NCBI GenBank assembly: GCA_905221605.1
Contig: CAJNDS010000335.1
Location: forward strand, 239,501-303,500
DNA from: Symbiodinium natans
Taxonomy: Eukaryota > Sar > Dinophyceae > Suessiales > Symbiodiniaceae
Length of the DNA stretch: 64,000 nt
Direction of reading: 5' to 3'
The notes beneath the pieces were generated by a model, which was given only the letters and a program-made list of their open reading frames with translations, did no database searches and was not told the origin of the DNA. A program made the translations under genes and the position numbers. Below are positions 48,878 to 58,487 of this stretch, piece after piece. Positions within the stretch are counted from its first letter, which is position 1. The number at the start of each line of letters is the position of its first letter.

Positions 48878-48995
48878 AAAAACACGCCACTTTCTTGACT
48901 TTGGGCCCCCGAACTGGTTCCAACCAAGGTCGAGGTCCGTCAGGGCCTTCAGTGCCCCGCAGTGCTGAGGACCCCACACAGGGTTTCACAACATG

Positions 48996-49041
48996 AGTTT
49001 TAGGGTTTAGGGTTTAGGGTTTAGGGTTTAGGGTTTAGGGT
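48996..49041 (+). repeat. Telomere-type array (6 units)
   Basis: TTTTAGGG then TTTAGGG. Decayed units continue to 49150, followed by a short GT microsatellite (49176-49192). Confidence 0.93.
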
Positions 49042-49329
49042 TGGAGGCTCAGGGTTGTCCGCAATGGAACAAGGGTTTGGGGCTTGAGGGTTTAGGGCTT
49101 AGGGTTTTAGGGTTTTCGGGTTTAGGGTGTCAGGGCTTGGGGTTTAGGGTTCTCCTTCTACTACCTCCAGCCAGATGTGTGTGTGTGTGTGTGAAAGCCC
49201 TCAGAGTTTTAGGCTGTCGGGAAGACCTCCACCCTCAACCGGAAGCCCCTAAACGCCCTAAACCCCGAAACGCAACAACCCCTAAACCCCTGAACCCTTA
49301 AACTCAAAAGCCCTGAAGGGTTCTGAAAC

Positions 49330-49549
49330 CCTAAACCCTAAACCCTAAACCCTAAACCCTAAACCCTAAACCCTAAACCCTAAACCCTAAACCCTAAACC
49401 CTAAACCCTAAACCCTAAACCCTAAACCCTAAACCCTAAACCCTAAACCCTAAACCCTAAACCCTAAACCCTAAACCCTAAACCCTAAACCCTAAACCCT
49501 AAACCCTAAACCCTAAACCCTAAACCCTAAACCCTAAACCCTAAACCCC
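49330..49549 (-). repeat. Longest perfect array (CCCTAAA, about 31 units)
   Basis: No variant unit seen until the right edge (CCCCAA), so it is young or recently homogenised. Confidence 0.98.
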
Positions 49550-49676
49550 AACCCTTCGCTTGCGATTGGAAAGTCTGAAGTCGGCCCCCAGCTCCCGAAA
49601 CACCCGAAACCGAAAAGACTTGCACAGGCCTTTGGTTTCACATACTCCCTAGACTCCAAACCCATAAAAGGGCATT

Positions 49677-49702
49677 AGGGTTTAGGGTTTAGGGTTTAGG
49701 GT
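49677..49702 (+). repeat. Telomere-type array (4 units)
   Basis: Short and perfect. Confidence 0.9.
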
Positions 49703-50152
49703 AAAGTTACCACTACAGCTCTAGAAATATCCCCCCTCCCCTCCCCCCACAGAATCGCCCCAGGCGCTGGAAATCCCACGACGGCGTTGACCTTCTGGAT
49801 CAAGTTGTGCGCCACGTCCTGCAGGGGGCAAAGACCGGAGCCTCCCTTAGAGCCTAACTTAATCCCTGTTCCCCTAGGAAGAAAACAGGATCCTTTTTGT
49901 TCATACATAAGAAAGCCCATAACCCAAAAAGTAAAAAGGATCCCTAACACTGATCTAGCTAAGCCGGTGTTCAGGATTTTTTGTTTCAGGGGAGGGGGGG
50001 GGCTTACGCACCCTAAAGCCGCCTAAACCCTAGCCCGAAAAGGGCTTTGTTTGTTTTTGTTTTAAGGGGAGGGGCCGGAGGCCCTGACGAGTTGAGAGCT
50101 TCGGGGGATTGCGGGATATCGGGTTTTGGGGGAGGGGCTTGGTAGATAGGTT

Positions 50153-50240
50153 TACTTGGAGGTTCAGGGTATGTATAGCCAAATTGTAAGTGCACTTCTA
50201 CCCCAATTGCAAGCCCCCTGGGCTATAAGTCCAGTGCTAA
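50153..50240. mobile_element. FB-B copy 6, right half missing
   Basis: TACTTGGAGGTTCAGGGTAT, AAGTGCACTTCTACCCCAAT and GGCTATAAGT match the left half. An FB-L element follows within 15 bases. Confidence 0.7.
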
Positions 50241-50251
50241 CTTCGAGGCTT

Positions 50252-50394
50252 CCCCTACTACGCTCCTCTATACTACCCCCCCCACCCCCCCCCCCAGGTT
50301 CCCGCCATAATCAAGGCTATTGAGGGATAACTAAGCCTATTGAAGGGGCGAAACCTAGGGGGGGGGGGTAGCAATTATAGAGGGGGGGTAGTAG
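50252..50394. mobile_element. FB-L copy 3
   Basis: CTACTACGCTCCTCTATACT with a C tract pairs with a G tract and ATTATAGAGGGGGGGTAGTA. A TTTAGGG array starts directly at its right edge. Confidence 0.88.
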
Positions 50395-50395
50395 G

Positions 50396-50514
50396 TTTAG
50401 GGTTTAGGGTTTAGGGTTTAGGGTTTAGGGTTTAGGGTTTAGGGTTTAGGGTTTAGGGTTTAGGGTTTAGGGTTTAGGGTTTAGGGTTTAGGGTTTAGGG
50501 TTTAGGGTTTAGGG
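50396..50514 (+). repeat. Telomere-type array (TTTAGGG, 17 units)
   Basis: Perfect, fused to the end of FB-L copy 3 at GTAGTAGG. Confidence 0.98.
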
Positions 50515-50642
50515 TACCCCTAAACCCTATTACTTGGTTCATAAGCTTGAACCGTTTGGGTGGACGGATCCTCCAGGGGCTAATGCGGGAGCCCAAGCCT
50601 ACGTTCTGGGCCCCCTCCAAGAATTCTATAAGCATGGTGATC

Positions 50643-50812
50643 CTTGCAACCCTAAACCCTATAACCCAACAACCCTACAACCCTTATCCCTGCAACCCTA
50701 TAATCCCAACAACCCTACAACCCTTATCCCTGCAAGCCTATATCCCTATAACCCTACAACCCTTATCCCTGCAAGCCTATGCCCCTATAACCCTACAACC
50801 CTGACCCTAAAC
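50643..50812 (-). repeat. Tandem repeat of about 40 bp with telomere-like words
   Basis: Unit CCCTATAACCCAACAACCC then TACAACCCTTATCCCTGCAA occurs about four times. It is a higher-order repeat derived from CCCTA-type units. Confidence 0.9.
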
Positions 50813-50908
50813 CTGACACCCTAAGTCCCACATCGGCAGCCCATGGGTCCAGCGACGTCAGGGTCTCACCTGCGGAGATACCCCAGAGTTTGAGTTTTCG
50901 GGGTTGAG

Positions 50909-50996
50909 TTTAGGGTTTAGGGTTTAGGGTTTAGGGTTTAGGGTTTAGGGTTTAGGGTTTAGGGTTTAGGGTTTAGGGTTTAGGGTTTAGGGTTTA
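50909..50996 (+). repeat. Telomere-type array (TTTAGGG, 12 units)
   Basis: Perfect, ending in TTTACCCTA. Confidence 0.97.
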
Positions 50997-51045
50997 CCCT
51001 ACCGGACCGAGATGTACAAAAAACGCCTCCCCCTTTTGATGTTGG

Positions 51046-51151
51046 GTACTGTAGGGGTCGGAATAATTACGACTAGTTTTCCCTTATGGCCCCTTTAGAA
51101 ATATGCTGCCATGCCCACCTCGAGAGCCCTTTCATTGTTGCTTAGCCCCTT
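51046..51151. mobile_element. FB-J copy 3 (reverse orientation)
   Basis: TACTGTAGGGGTCGGAATAA and TTTTCCCTTATGGCCCCTTT are the reverse complement of the right half of copies 1 and 2. The far end GCTTAGCCCCTTAT is diverged. Confidence 0.7.
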
Positions 51152-51420
51152 ATGAAAATGATAGGTAATAACCTACTGCTTGCTTTAGAAGCCCCCCCCC
51201 CCCCCGCCCCCCCACAAAAATGAAAGAAACTCAATCCCAATCTTGCCGTTATCAGGACGCCTATGTCATTTTTTTGGGCGTATTAAGCAGATGATAAAAA
51301 CCGAGCAAACAGGCTTTGTGAGATTCTGGGGCTGTGAGGAAAAGCGCAAGGCCCGAAGTCTAATTGCACGAAAGTACGCCGAAACTCAGGGCCTAGACCT
51401 ATGCCCCAAGAGGGTTAGAA
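51152..51420. other. Spacer, frame open but unrecognised
   Basis: C tract at 51192-51210. A plus frame of 63 codons (51243-51434) ends in telomere units. Confidence 0.35.
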
Positions 51421-51481
51421 ACCCTAAACCCTAAACCCTAAACCCTAAACCCTAAACCCTAAACCCTAAACCCTAAACCCT
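51421..51481 (-). repeat. Telomere-type array (8 units)
   Basis: Clean CCCTAAA. Confidence 0.96.
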
Positions 51482-51575
51482 GGACCCTACACCGAGGGGC
51501 CGCTTGAAAAGACGTGGGGACGGTCTTAGCCGGGGCCCCAGCATGGAGGAATGGCGCCGAAGCTTTCGATGCAGT

Positions 51576-51876
51576 TGAAGGACAGGAGCAAGGTTCTTAG
51601 ACCTGAGCTTGGGGTTTCTCTGGTGCAGGGTTTAGGGTTTAGGGTTTAGGGTTTAGGGTTTAGGGTTTAGGGTTTAGGGTTTAGGGTTTAGGGTTTAGGG
51701 TTTAGGGTTTAGGGTTGAGGGTTCAGGGTTCAGGGTTCAGGGTTTAGGGTTTAGGGTTTAGGGTTTAGGGTTTAGGGTTTAGGGTGATGGACAAAAAGCA
51801 CGAGTTGTTTGGCCTCGTCTGGGCAAGGGATTCCAGATTCGGGTTTCAGGTGAAGGACACGAGCAAAGCTTTTAAA
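51576..51876 (+). repeat. TTTAGGG array within a wider diverged direct duplication
   Basis: TGAAGGACAGGAGCAAGG at 51576 and TGAAGGACACGAGCAAAG at 51851 (21 of 26 over the full match) bracket a 22-unit array (51629-51785) plus non-telomeric flanks. Confidence 0.6.
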
Positions 51877-51894
51877 ATTTAGCTGGGTCTTCTT

Positions 51895-52099
51895 GTGAAT
51901 TCGGGCCCCTTGTCCTGCTACCTCTACAGAAGGAACCCTATTCTGAAAGCTGCGGTATCAGCGTGGCTTCAGATGTATTTTGTGGGTTCGGGGTCCGGGG
52001 TACAGAGTGCGCAGGGCCTCTTAGGGAGTTTATTGGCTTATGCGATCGTTCGAGCCCTCCAAATCTTTCAAGCCTAAACCCAAAATGCCCCTGAACCCC
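51895..52099. other. Spacer with a short open frame
   Basis: Plus 51895-52077 encodes 60 residues with a hydrophobic stretch. No family is recognised and its end is telomere-adjacent. Confidence 0.2.
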
Positions 52100-52520
52100 A
52101 TCGTCCCTAAACCCTGAAGCCTAAACCCCGAACCCTAAACCCTAAACCCTGAACCCTAAACCCGAAAACCCTAAACCCTAAACCCTAGACCCTAAACCCT
52201 AAAACCCTAAAACCCTAAAACCCTAAAACCCTAAAACCCTAAAACCCTAAAACCCTAAAACCCTAAAACCCTAAAACCCTAAAACCCTAAAACCCTAAAA
52301 CCCTAAAACCCTAAAACCCTAAAACCCTACAACCCTAAAACCCTAAAACCCTAAAACCCTAAAACCCTAAAACCCTAAAACCCTAAAACCCTAAAACCCT
52401 AAACCCTAAACCCTAAACCCTAAACCCTAAACCCTAAACCCTAAACCCGAAAACCGAAAACCCTAAACCCTAAACCCTAAACCCTAAACCCTAAAACCCT
52501 AAACCCTAAAACCCTAAACC
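52100..52520 (-). repeat. Long array dominated by CCCTAAAA octamers
   Basis: About 25 uniform CCCTAAAA units (52196-52400) sit inside heptamer units, with CCCGAAAA variants at the right. Confidence 0.98.
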
Positions 52521-52610
52521 TCTTGCTGGGAGCTCCCGGCTTCCTAGGCCGTCCAGGGCGTTCGCCTCGATGCGGCGGAGGGACCGGCCGTGCAAGTTCA
52601 ACACCTTTCG

Positions 52611-52910
52611 GTTTAGGGTTTAGGGTTTAGGGCTAGGGTTTAGGGTTTAGGGCTAGGGTTTAGGGTTTAGGGTTTAGGGTTTAGGGTTTAGGGTTTCGGG
52701 TTTAGGGTTCAGGGTTTAGGGTTTAGGGTTTGGGGTTCAGGGATTGGGGTTTATGGTTTGGGGTTTGGGGCTCGGGTTTGGGGCTAGGGTTTGGGGGTTT
52801 AGGGTTCAGGGTTTGGGGTTCAGGGTTGAGGGGTTTGGGGTGTAGGGAATTAGGGTTTAGGGGTTGGGGGTTGGGGTATGGGGTTTTAGGGTTAAGGGTG
52901 TAGGATTTAA
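52611..52910 (+). repeat. Telomere-type array decaying rightward
   Basis: TTTAGGG and GGGCTAGGGTTTAGGGTTTA repeats, then TTTGGGG and TTCAGGG mixtures. Confidence 0.93.
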
Positions 52911-53312
52911 CCCTAATTAACCCCGAACCCCCATGGAGCTTGCAATTTTTAGCGTCGGGCTTCAAAGCTTCCTACCCCGACCCTAACCCCACATCTGACT
53001 CCCAGCTTTGAAGAGCAAGGCTACTTAGATCGTGGTTTGGGTTTGAAGCGCTGAGGGGCGCCTGAGTTGATGCATCCTGCCAGGTGCGAAGGAGGAAACG
53101 AGGCCGCGAACACGTTCACAACTTCGGGCGTGGCTTTGGTGTCTAGGGTTTTACGGTTTAGGGCTTAGGGCTTAGGGTTTATAGGGCTTACATGGTTCGT
53201 AGGGGTTGTAGGGTTTATAGGGTTTGTAGGGATTGAAGGGTTTTGCAGGGATGACAGGGTTTACAGGGTTCTTGTCTAAGGGTAGTTGCGTTGTCCCTTA
53301 GTATGGGCCCTG
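52911..53312. other. Spacer with decayed telomere words
   Basis: Unassigned to 53140, then GGGTTTATAGG/GGGTTTGTAGG-type words at 53142-53275. FB-D-like CTAAGGGTAGTTGCGTTGTCCC at 53277 may be a relic end. Confidence 0.5.
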
Positions 53313-53412
53313 AGAAGGGTGCTCCACTACTCCCTAAGCCTCCCTAAGCTTCCCTACCTAAGGTTCCCTACGTACGTACCCCCCCATGAACCGCGCTCCC
53401 TTAAGGACCCTA
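53313..53412. mobile_element. FB-I copy 2
   Basis: CTCCCTAAGCTTCCCTACCT and ACGTACCCCCCCATGAACC match the interior and right half of copy 1. Confidence 0.7.
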
Positions 53413-53538
53413 TGCATCCCTCGATGGAGTCGTGGTTTCAGGCAGTTGTCCACCTCGTACTGTAAGAGGAGTCAACCCCTAAACCTGCGACACCCCCGGA
53501 AACCCGGCAAAAGGCTCCGAGCAGACCAAACCCCTCCC

Positions 53539-53775
53539 CCTAAACCCTAAACCCTAAACCCCAAACCCTAAACCCTAAACCCTAAACCCTAAACCCTAAA
53601 CCCTAAACCCTAAACCCTAAACCCTAAACCCTAAACCCAAAACCCAAAACCCAAACCCCAAACCCTAAACCCTAAACCCTAAACCCTAAACCCTAAACCC
53701 TAAACCCTAAGTCCTAAACCCTAAACCCTAAACCCTAAACCCTAAACCCTAAACCCTAAACCCTAAACCCCAAAC
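53539..53775 (-). repeat. Telomere-type array (about 33 units)
   Basis: Two clean CCCTAAA blocks separated by four CCCAAAA/CCCCAAA units. Confidence 0.97.
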
Positions 53776-53866
53776 CGCATCAAGTCTCTGAGCGCTGCGC
53801 GCGCAGGCTAGCGAAGTTGGAGGTGGTGATGTGCAGGGAGGGACTGGGCGGACACCCTTTCCCCTT

Positions 53867-53920
53867 AGGGTTTAGGGTTTAGGGTTTATAGGGTTTAGGG
53901 TTTAGGGTTTAGGGTTTCCC
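53867..53920 (+). repeat. Telomere-type array (7 units)
   Basis: TTTAGGG with one TTTATAGGG. Confidence 0.95.
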
Positions 53921-54412
53921 CCCAAAACCCTGCTTGACAGTTCGGTGGGAGTTGTTCACCAGTCGAAATAGGGTTTAGGGTTTAGGGGGTCGTGAGTGAG
54001 GTGATACGCCAAGCCTTGACTGGGGTACCCACAGCCCAACCCGACGACTAGTAGCGTCTTACTGGTGCTTGAGGACATGGGGTTCATTCCCGGATATTTT
54101 GTTGGAATTCACTCACTCAACCAAGCGCCAGCAAGGCGGTTGGGGGGGGTTCCGCATTGACGGGTTCCTACAGCTGCGTTCTTGGGTCTCATTTTGGGTG
54201 CAAGTGGCCACCATTGTGCTGCGTGCAGAGTGCCTAAGACGTTGTGGCTTAGGCCTCCATACTCCAAAAACTTCTATACTCTAAACCCGAAACCCTAAAC
54301 CCTAAACCCATACAAGCCTCTACACTCTCTTAACTCAAAACCTCCCTGAACAAAATACCAACTTGAAGACCTTCAGCACCCTGGGCTGCACTCTGCAACT
54401 ACAGCTGCAGGG
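53921..54412. other. Spacer without a supported gene
   Basis: Short TTTAGGG run at 53969-53985. A 71-codon plus frame (54069-54284) is unrecognised. Confidence 0.4.
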
Positions 54413-54489
54413 TTTAGGGTTTAGGGTTTAGGGTTTAGGGTTTAGGGTTTAGGGTTTAGGGTTTAGGGTTTCGGGTTTAGGGTTTAGGG
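54413..54489 (+). repeat. Telomere-type array (11 units)
   Basis: TTTAGGG with one TTTCGGG. Confidence 0.96.
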
Positions 54490-54600
54490 CTCCCAGTTCT
54501 CAGTTCCATTCAGCCCATGACTTGAGGAGCGCGGCATTGGTCAGTCGCGGCACTGGCGGCCTCGGCCCACGAAGGCTGGGATGGAAGAAACCGAAGACAA

Positions 54601-54679
54601 AGGGTTTAGGGTTTGGGGTTTAGGGTTTAGGGCTTAGGGCTTAGGGTTTAGGGTTAGGGTTTAGGGTTTAGGGTTTAGG
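54601..54679 (+). repeat. Telomere-type array abutting FB-C copy 2
   Basis: About 11 units ending in TTTAGG directly before the element's left end. Confidence 0.95.
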
Positions 54680-54680
54680 T

Positions 54681-54791
54681 ACCCCTAAGGGTCCATGTAC
54701 CTCTATAGGGAATACTTGGGCCTTCAAGCACCTCATATAAAGGGACTTTGGGACCCAAGCATATGGTTATGAGGTACATGGGCCCTTGGGG
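54681..54791. mobile_element. FB-C copy 2
   Basis: CCCCTAAGGGTCCATGTACC and GGTACATGGGCCCTTGGGG ends. AGGGAATACTTGGGCC and GGACCCAAGCATAT pair inside. Confidence 0.92.
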
Positions 54792-54968
54792 ACATCTTCG
54801 GGATGAGGGATTCGGGTGTAGGGTTGAACCCTAAACCTAAACCTTAACCCCAAACGTTAAAACGCTAAACCCTATAAGGGTGCAGGTCTGAGGAAAGTTT
54901 CGAGGAGTTTCGGGGAAAGCTTCGGTGAGCCTCTTCTTTCTTGACTTTTGAATACCTTCAAGTCAGTT

Positions 54969-55055
54969 TTGTTTTCAAGTCAGGGTTTAGGGCTTAGGGC
55001 TTGGGGTTTGGGGTTTAGGTTCAGGGTTTAGGGCGTGGTTTAAGGGTGTTTCGGG
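54969..55055 (+). repeat. Degenerate TTTAGGG patch
   Basis: CTTAGGG, TTTGGGG and TTCAGGG units. Confidence 0.82.
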
Positions 55056-55151
55056 TTTAACCTAGGAGCTACACCCTCAGCCACCCCCCCCCCCCCTCCA
55101 CCCCCCAACCCGAAAACCCTAGAGTGCGGATGTTGAAGTTTTAGGGGCTTT

Positions 55152-55188
55152 AGGGTTTAGGGTTTAGGGTTTAGGGTTTAGGGCTTCC
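55152..55188 (+). repeat. Telomere-type array (5 units)
   Basis: Clean TTTAGGG. Confidence 0.94.
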
Positions 55189-55274
55189 CAACCAGGATTC
55201 AGAGTTCGGGTTTCAGGTGCTTGGGTCTTGAAGCAATCCTGAGAAGCGAAGCGGGGTCTGCCAGGGAATTTGTT

Positions 55275-55308
55275 AAACCCTAAACCCTAAACCCTAAACC
55301 CTAAACTT
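55275..55308 (-). repeat. Telomere-type array (5 units)
   Basis: Clean CCCTAAA. Confidence 0.94.
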
Positions 55309-56089
55309 TTAAGGGGGGTCTGGATGCAACCCACTTACACCTTCAACCCTGAATTCTCTCCCTCATGGTCTCGCGCAGCTCTGGCAGGGCTTGTGGCCAG
55401 TGGGACCTCGGATGATCGAGGGTCTAGGGTTTGGGGTTTGGGGGTCGGGTGTTCAGGCGTTTACTTGGATCCCCTGAAGGGTGGGAGGGTTTAGGGTTTA
55501 GGGCCTAGGCCTTAGGGATCCTAAACCTTACCGGGAGCTTCTTGGGTAGTTGTAACCGGGGTTTTCAACAAGCACAGTGACTTTCGCTGCAGGTGGTTTA
55601 TAAATGAATGCTGTTTAGTGTTGTTACCCTAAGTACCTTGTATTTCGAGTGGTTTAATCACTACTCCGTTAGCATTCAAAGGGCTGTTGATGGGTTTACG
55701 GTCTAGTGTTTCTAGGGGTCAGGGTTCATGCTTGAAGGTTTCTAGGGCCTCAGCCAACACCAACCCCGCCGTCCCCCCGCCTGCCCTTCTCTGATTCAGG
55801 GCCTTCTGTGGTGTCAGTACCTTTGCTGGTGCGGCAATAGACTGCAGAATCGTGACAGCTCCAGGCCCTAAACCCTTACACCCTTAAACCTTCTAAACCT
55901 TAAACCCGCAAGCCGCAAACCCCAAAACCCTAAACCCCAAACCACTGAACTTCTGGGCACACTCCTCTCCTGCAGCCCATGTATGGCGCAGAGGCCTCGA
56001 CGGAACCCTATCATTGTCGGCATCCTCCTGAGGAAAACAGGCTTTTCTGAGACCCCCTAAGTCGGTCCCTTTGAGGGGCTTGGTTCGGG
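55309..56089. other. Array-poor spacer
   Basis: Decayed patches at 55420-55450, 55490-55515 and 55866-55945. No open frame of note and no recognised gene. Confidence 0.5.
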
Positions 56090-56162
56090 GTTTAGGGTTT
56101 AGGGTTTAGGGTTTATGGTTTAGGGTTTAGGGTTGAGGGTTTAGGGTTTAGGGTTTAGGGTT
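56090..56162 (+). repeat. Telomere-type array (10 units) replacing the left half of FB-D
   Basis: TTTAGGG with TTTATGG and TTGAGGG, ending at the FB-D remnant. Confidence 0.94.
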
Positions 56163-56236
56163 CCAAGGGCTCATACTCCAGAGCCCGTGAAGAAAACCAA
56201 GTGGACATATTCAGGGACCATGAAAATACCCTTAGA
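56163..56236. mobile_element. FB-D copy 6, right half only
   Basis: AAGGGCTCATACTCCAGAGCC, GACATATTCAGGGACCATG and AATACCCTTAG match the right half. A telomere array occupies the left. Confidence 0.75.
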
Positions 56237-56272
56237 AAAAACGGGATTTCAGGTGACTCAAGGTTACTTGTG

Positions 56273-56358
56273 CTTCCCTAAACCCTAAACCCTAAACCCT
56301 AAACCCTAAACCCTAAACCCTAAACCCTAAACCCTAAACCGCAAACCCTAAACCCTAA
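56273..56358 (-). repeat. Telomere-type array (12 units)
   Basis: CCCTAAA with CCGCAAA near the right. Confidence 0.96.
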
Positions 56359-56499
56359 GCGCAAAAGAAAACAAAAAGCAAAGCCCTAAGTCCCTAAGCC
56401 TTGGGCTTTTAACGTTCAGGGTTTCGGGTTCAGGGTTCAGAGTTCAGGGGTTCGGGCATGTAGGGCTATTGGGTCACACAACCTTTCTTCCCTACACCC

Positions 56500-56630
56500 T
56501 GGAACCGTACACCCTAAACCCTAAACCCTAGACCCTAAACCCTGAACCCTAAACCCTGAACCCTAAACCCTAAAACCCTAAACCCTAAACCCTAAACCCA
56601 AAACCCAAAACCCAAAACCCTAAACCCTAA
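56500..56630 (-). repeat. Telomere-type array with variants
   Basis: About 18 units including CCCAAAA. Confidence 0.94.
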
Positions 56631-56719
56631 ACCTTCGGGCAGTCCTGCGCCAGCAGCTGCTGCGTCACATCTTGGCCCTGGCCTTGGGCGGGCCTGGGCG
56701 ACAGCCGGGATTGAGAGCG

Positions 56720-56871
56720 GGTTTAGGTTTAGGGTTTAGGGTTTAGGGTTTAGGGTTAGGGTTTAGGGTTTAGGGTTTAGGGTTTAGGGTTTAGGGTTTA
56801 GGGTTTAGGGTTTAGGGTTTAGGGTTTAGGGTTTAGGGTTCAGGGTTCAGGGTTCAGGGTTCAGGGTTCAG
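56720..56871 (+). repeat. Telomere-type array with TTCAGGG block
   Basis: About 16 TTTAGGG then five TTCAGGG units. Confidence 0.97.
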
Positions 56872-57198
56872 GGACCTTGAGGTCTGCTTAGGGTTTTCGG
56901 GTTAAGGGGTTCAGGATTCTTGGGCTTAAGAACAGGGAGGGCCTTTAAGGCGTTTTTTGGGTCTCTAAGCGAAGGGCAGGGAAGGGCCTCAAAGGGTCTC
57001 TGGGCCGTGAAGGGCAGGGAAGGGCAGTGAAGGCTTCTGAGGGCTTTTAAGGGGCTCCAAATTATGGGCAGGTTTTCGGAGTTCAGAGGATGGGGATCTC
57101 GAAGGCTCAGAGGCTTTTGAGAGTGTTTCGATTTGTCTCTAGGTCAGAAGGCTGATAGTCTGCGAGGGGCCTTACGGATGTCGGTTGTCGTAGACCCC
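56872..57198. other. Spacer with GAAGGGCAGGGAAGGGC words
   Basis: Purine-rich, with GAAGGGCAGGGAAGGGC at 56971 and again near 57009. No gene. Confidence 0.5.
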
Positions 57199-57360
57199 CA
57201 ATATAGGGGCCTTTATAACTAGAACAGGGTTTTGAGGGCTTAATAGCATATTTATAAAGGGACCATAAGGGAATGCCTAAACCTTAAACCCTAAACCCTA
57301 AACCCTAAACCCTAAACCCTAAACCCTAAACCCTAAACCTATTATTCCGACCACCATATC
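57199..57360. mobile_element. FB-J copy 2 with internal CCCTAAA array
   Basis: AATATAGGGGCCTTTATAAC, AAGGGACCATAAGGGAATGC and TATTATTCCGACC match copy 1. About nine CCCTAAA units (57277-57340) separate GGAATGC from TATTATTCC, which are eight bases apart in copy 1, and those bases are lost. Confidence 0.92.
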
Positions 57361-57450
57361 GAGCCCTTGAGATAAACACGCCAAGCTCATGGTGGGTGCG
57401 CTCGGGCTTCGACATCTATAGGCTCATTTGTTGCTCAGGATGCTCTCCGG

Positions 57451-57555
57451 GTTTAGGGTTTAGGGTTTGGGGTCTAGGGTCTAGGGTTGTTTAGGGTTTA
57501 GGGTTTAGGGTTTAGGGTTCAAGGTTTAGGGTTTAGGGCTTAGGGTTCGGGGTTC
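57451..57555 (+). repeat. Telomere-type array with variants
   Basis: About 14 units including TCTAGGG and TTCAAGG. Confidence 0.93.
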
Positions 57556-57710
57556 AGTTGTTAAGGTTAGGGTTGTGAGTATAGGGTTTCAGGCTTTGGG
57601 GTTCTAGTGTCAACATGGCTTTGAGGCGTTCAGGGGGTCTAGGACTTTAGAGTTAAAGGGTGGGCTTACGCCCCCCACGCCGCACTTCGCCCATGTGAAG
57701 CCCAGCCGCT

Positions 57711-57800
57711 AACCCTGAGGGTCCATGTACCTTACTGTGATATACCAACCCTAAACCGTAACACTAAACCCGATGTAGGTACATGGACGCCTAGGGTAAC
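57711..57800. mobile_element. FB-C copy 4 with telomere-like core
   Basis: CCCTGAGGGTCCATGTACC and GGTACATGGACGCCTAGGG form the ends. The usual interior is missing and AACCCTAAACCGTAACACTA-type sequence fills the loop. Confidence 0.8.
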
Positions 57801-57833
57801 CCGAGGCCCAGGACCTCAACCCCGTCATGCCGT

Positions 57834-57871
57834 TTAGGGTTTAGGGTTTAGGGTTTAGGGTTTAGGGTTTA
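57834..57871 (+). repeat. Telomere-type array (5 units)
   Basis: Perfect TTTAGGG. Confidence 0.94.
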
Positions 57872-57970
57872 GCGGGGGGTAGGATCCGATCATAGGTCTC
57901 CCACTTGTTCCTCCGGCGTGTGGAGGTGTCCTGAAACCATAAGGGGCTGGTTTTTGTTGGGCTTGATGCT

Positions 57971-58032
57971 GAGGGTTTAGGGTTTAGGGTTTAGGGTTTA
58001 GGGTTTAGGGTTTAGGGTTTAGGGTTTAGGGT

Positions 58033-58064
<32 letters not shown>

Positions 58065-58073
58065 GGTTTAGGG
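57971..58073 (+). repeat. Array TTTAGGG then TTGAGGG
   Basis: Nine canonical then five TTGAGGG units. Confidence 0.97.
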
Positions 58074-58090
58074 AGCTCAGCCATACACCC

Positions 58091-58207
58091 TTCACTAGGA
58101 TGGCCCCTAAAGCCCTCTGAACAAAAATGTTCAGGAACAAAATCTTCTTGAATGTGATCCTCTGAAGCATAATAAGGGAAAACAGGACATGTTTTCAAGG
58201 GCCTACC
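58091..58207. mobile_element. FB-G copy 4 (best copy)
   Basis: CACTAGGATGGCCCCTAAAG, GAATGTGATCCTCTGAAGCA and TTCAAGGGCCTACC. CCCTAAA units begin right at its right edge. Confidence 0.75.
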
Positions 58208-58341
58208 CTAAACCCTAAACCCAAAACCCTAAACCTGAACCCTAAACCTAGTGTCAGATGTAGGAACTTCTGTTAGAAGAAGCTGTTCAAAGCTAACCGG
58301 ACGCCAAGAAGCCCGAAAGCCTGAACCCTGTATTTCCGGGC

Positions 58342-58487
58342 TTCTAAGGGTGGTTACATGGGCCCGTAGCATGGGCCCCTAAACAGGGACCCTTATATAC
58401 CCCAGACAATCCAAGGGCCCATACTTCAGAACCCCTTTTAAAGAAGGCAAGGGACCCATATTCAGGGACCATGTAGCTACCCTTAGG
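58342..58487. mobile_element. FB-D copy 4 (uninterrupted)
   Basis: CTTCTAAGGGTGGTTACATGG pairs with CCATGTAGCTACCCTTAG. The centre AAGGGCCCATACTTCAGAAC is continuous. Confidence 0.9.
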
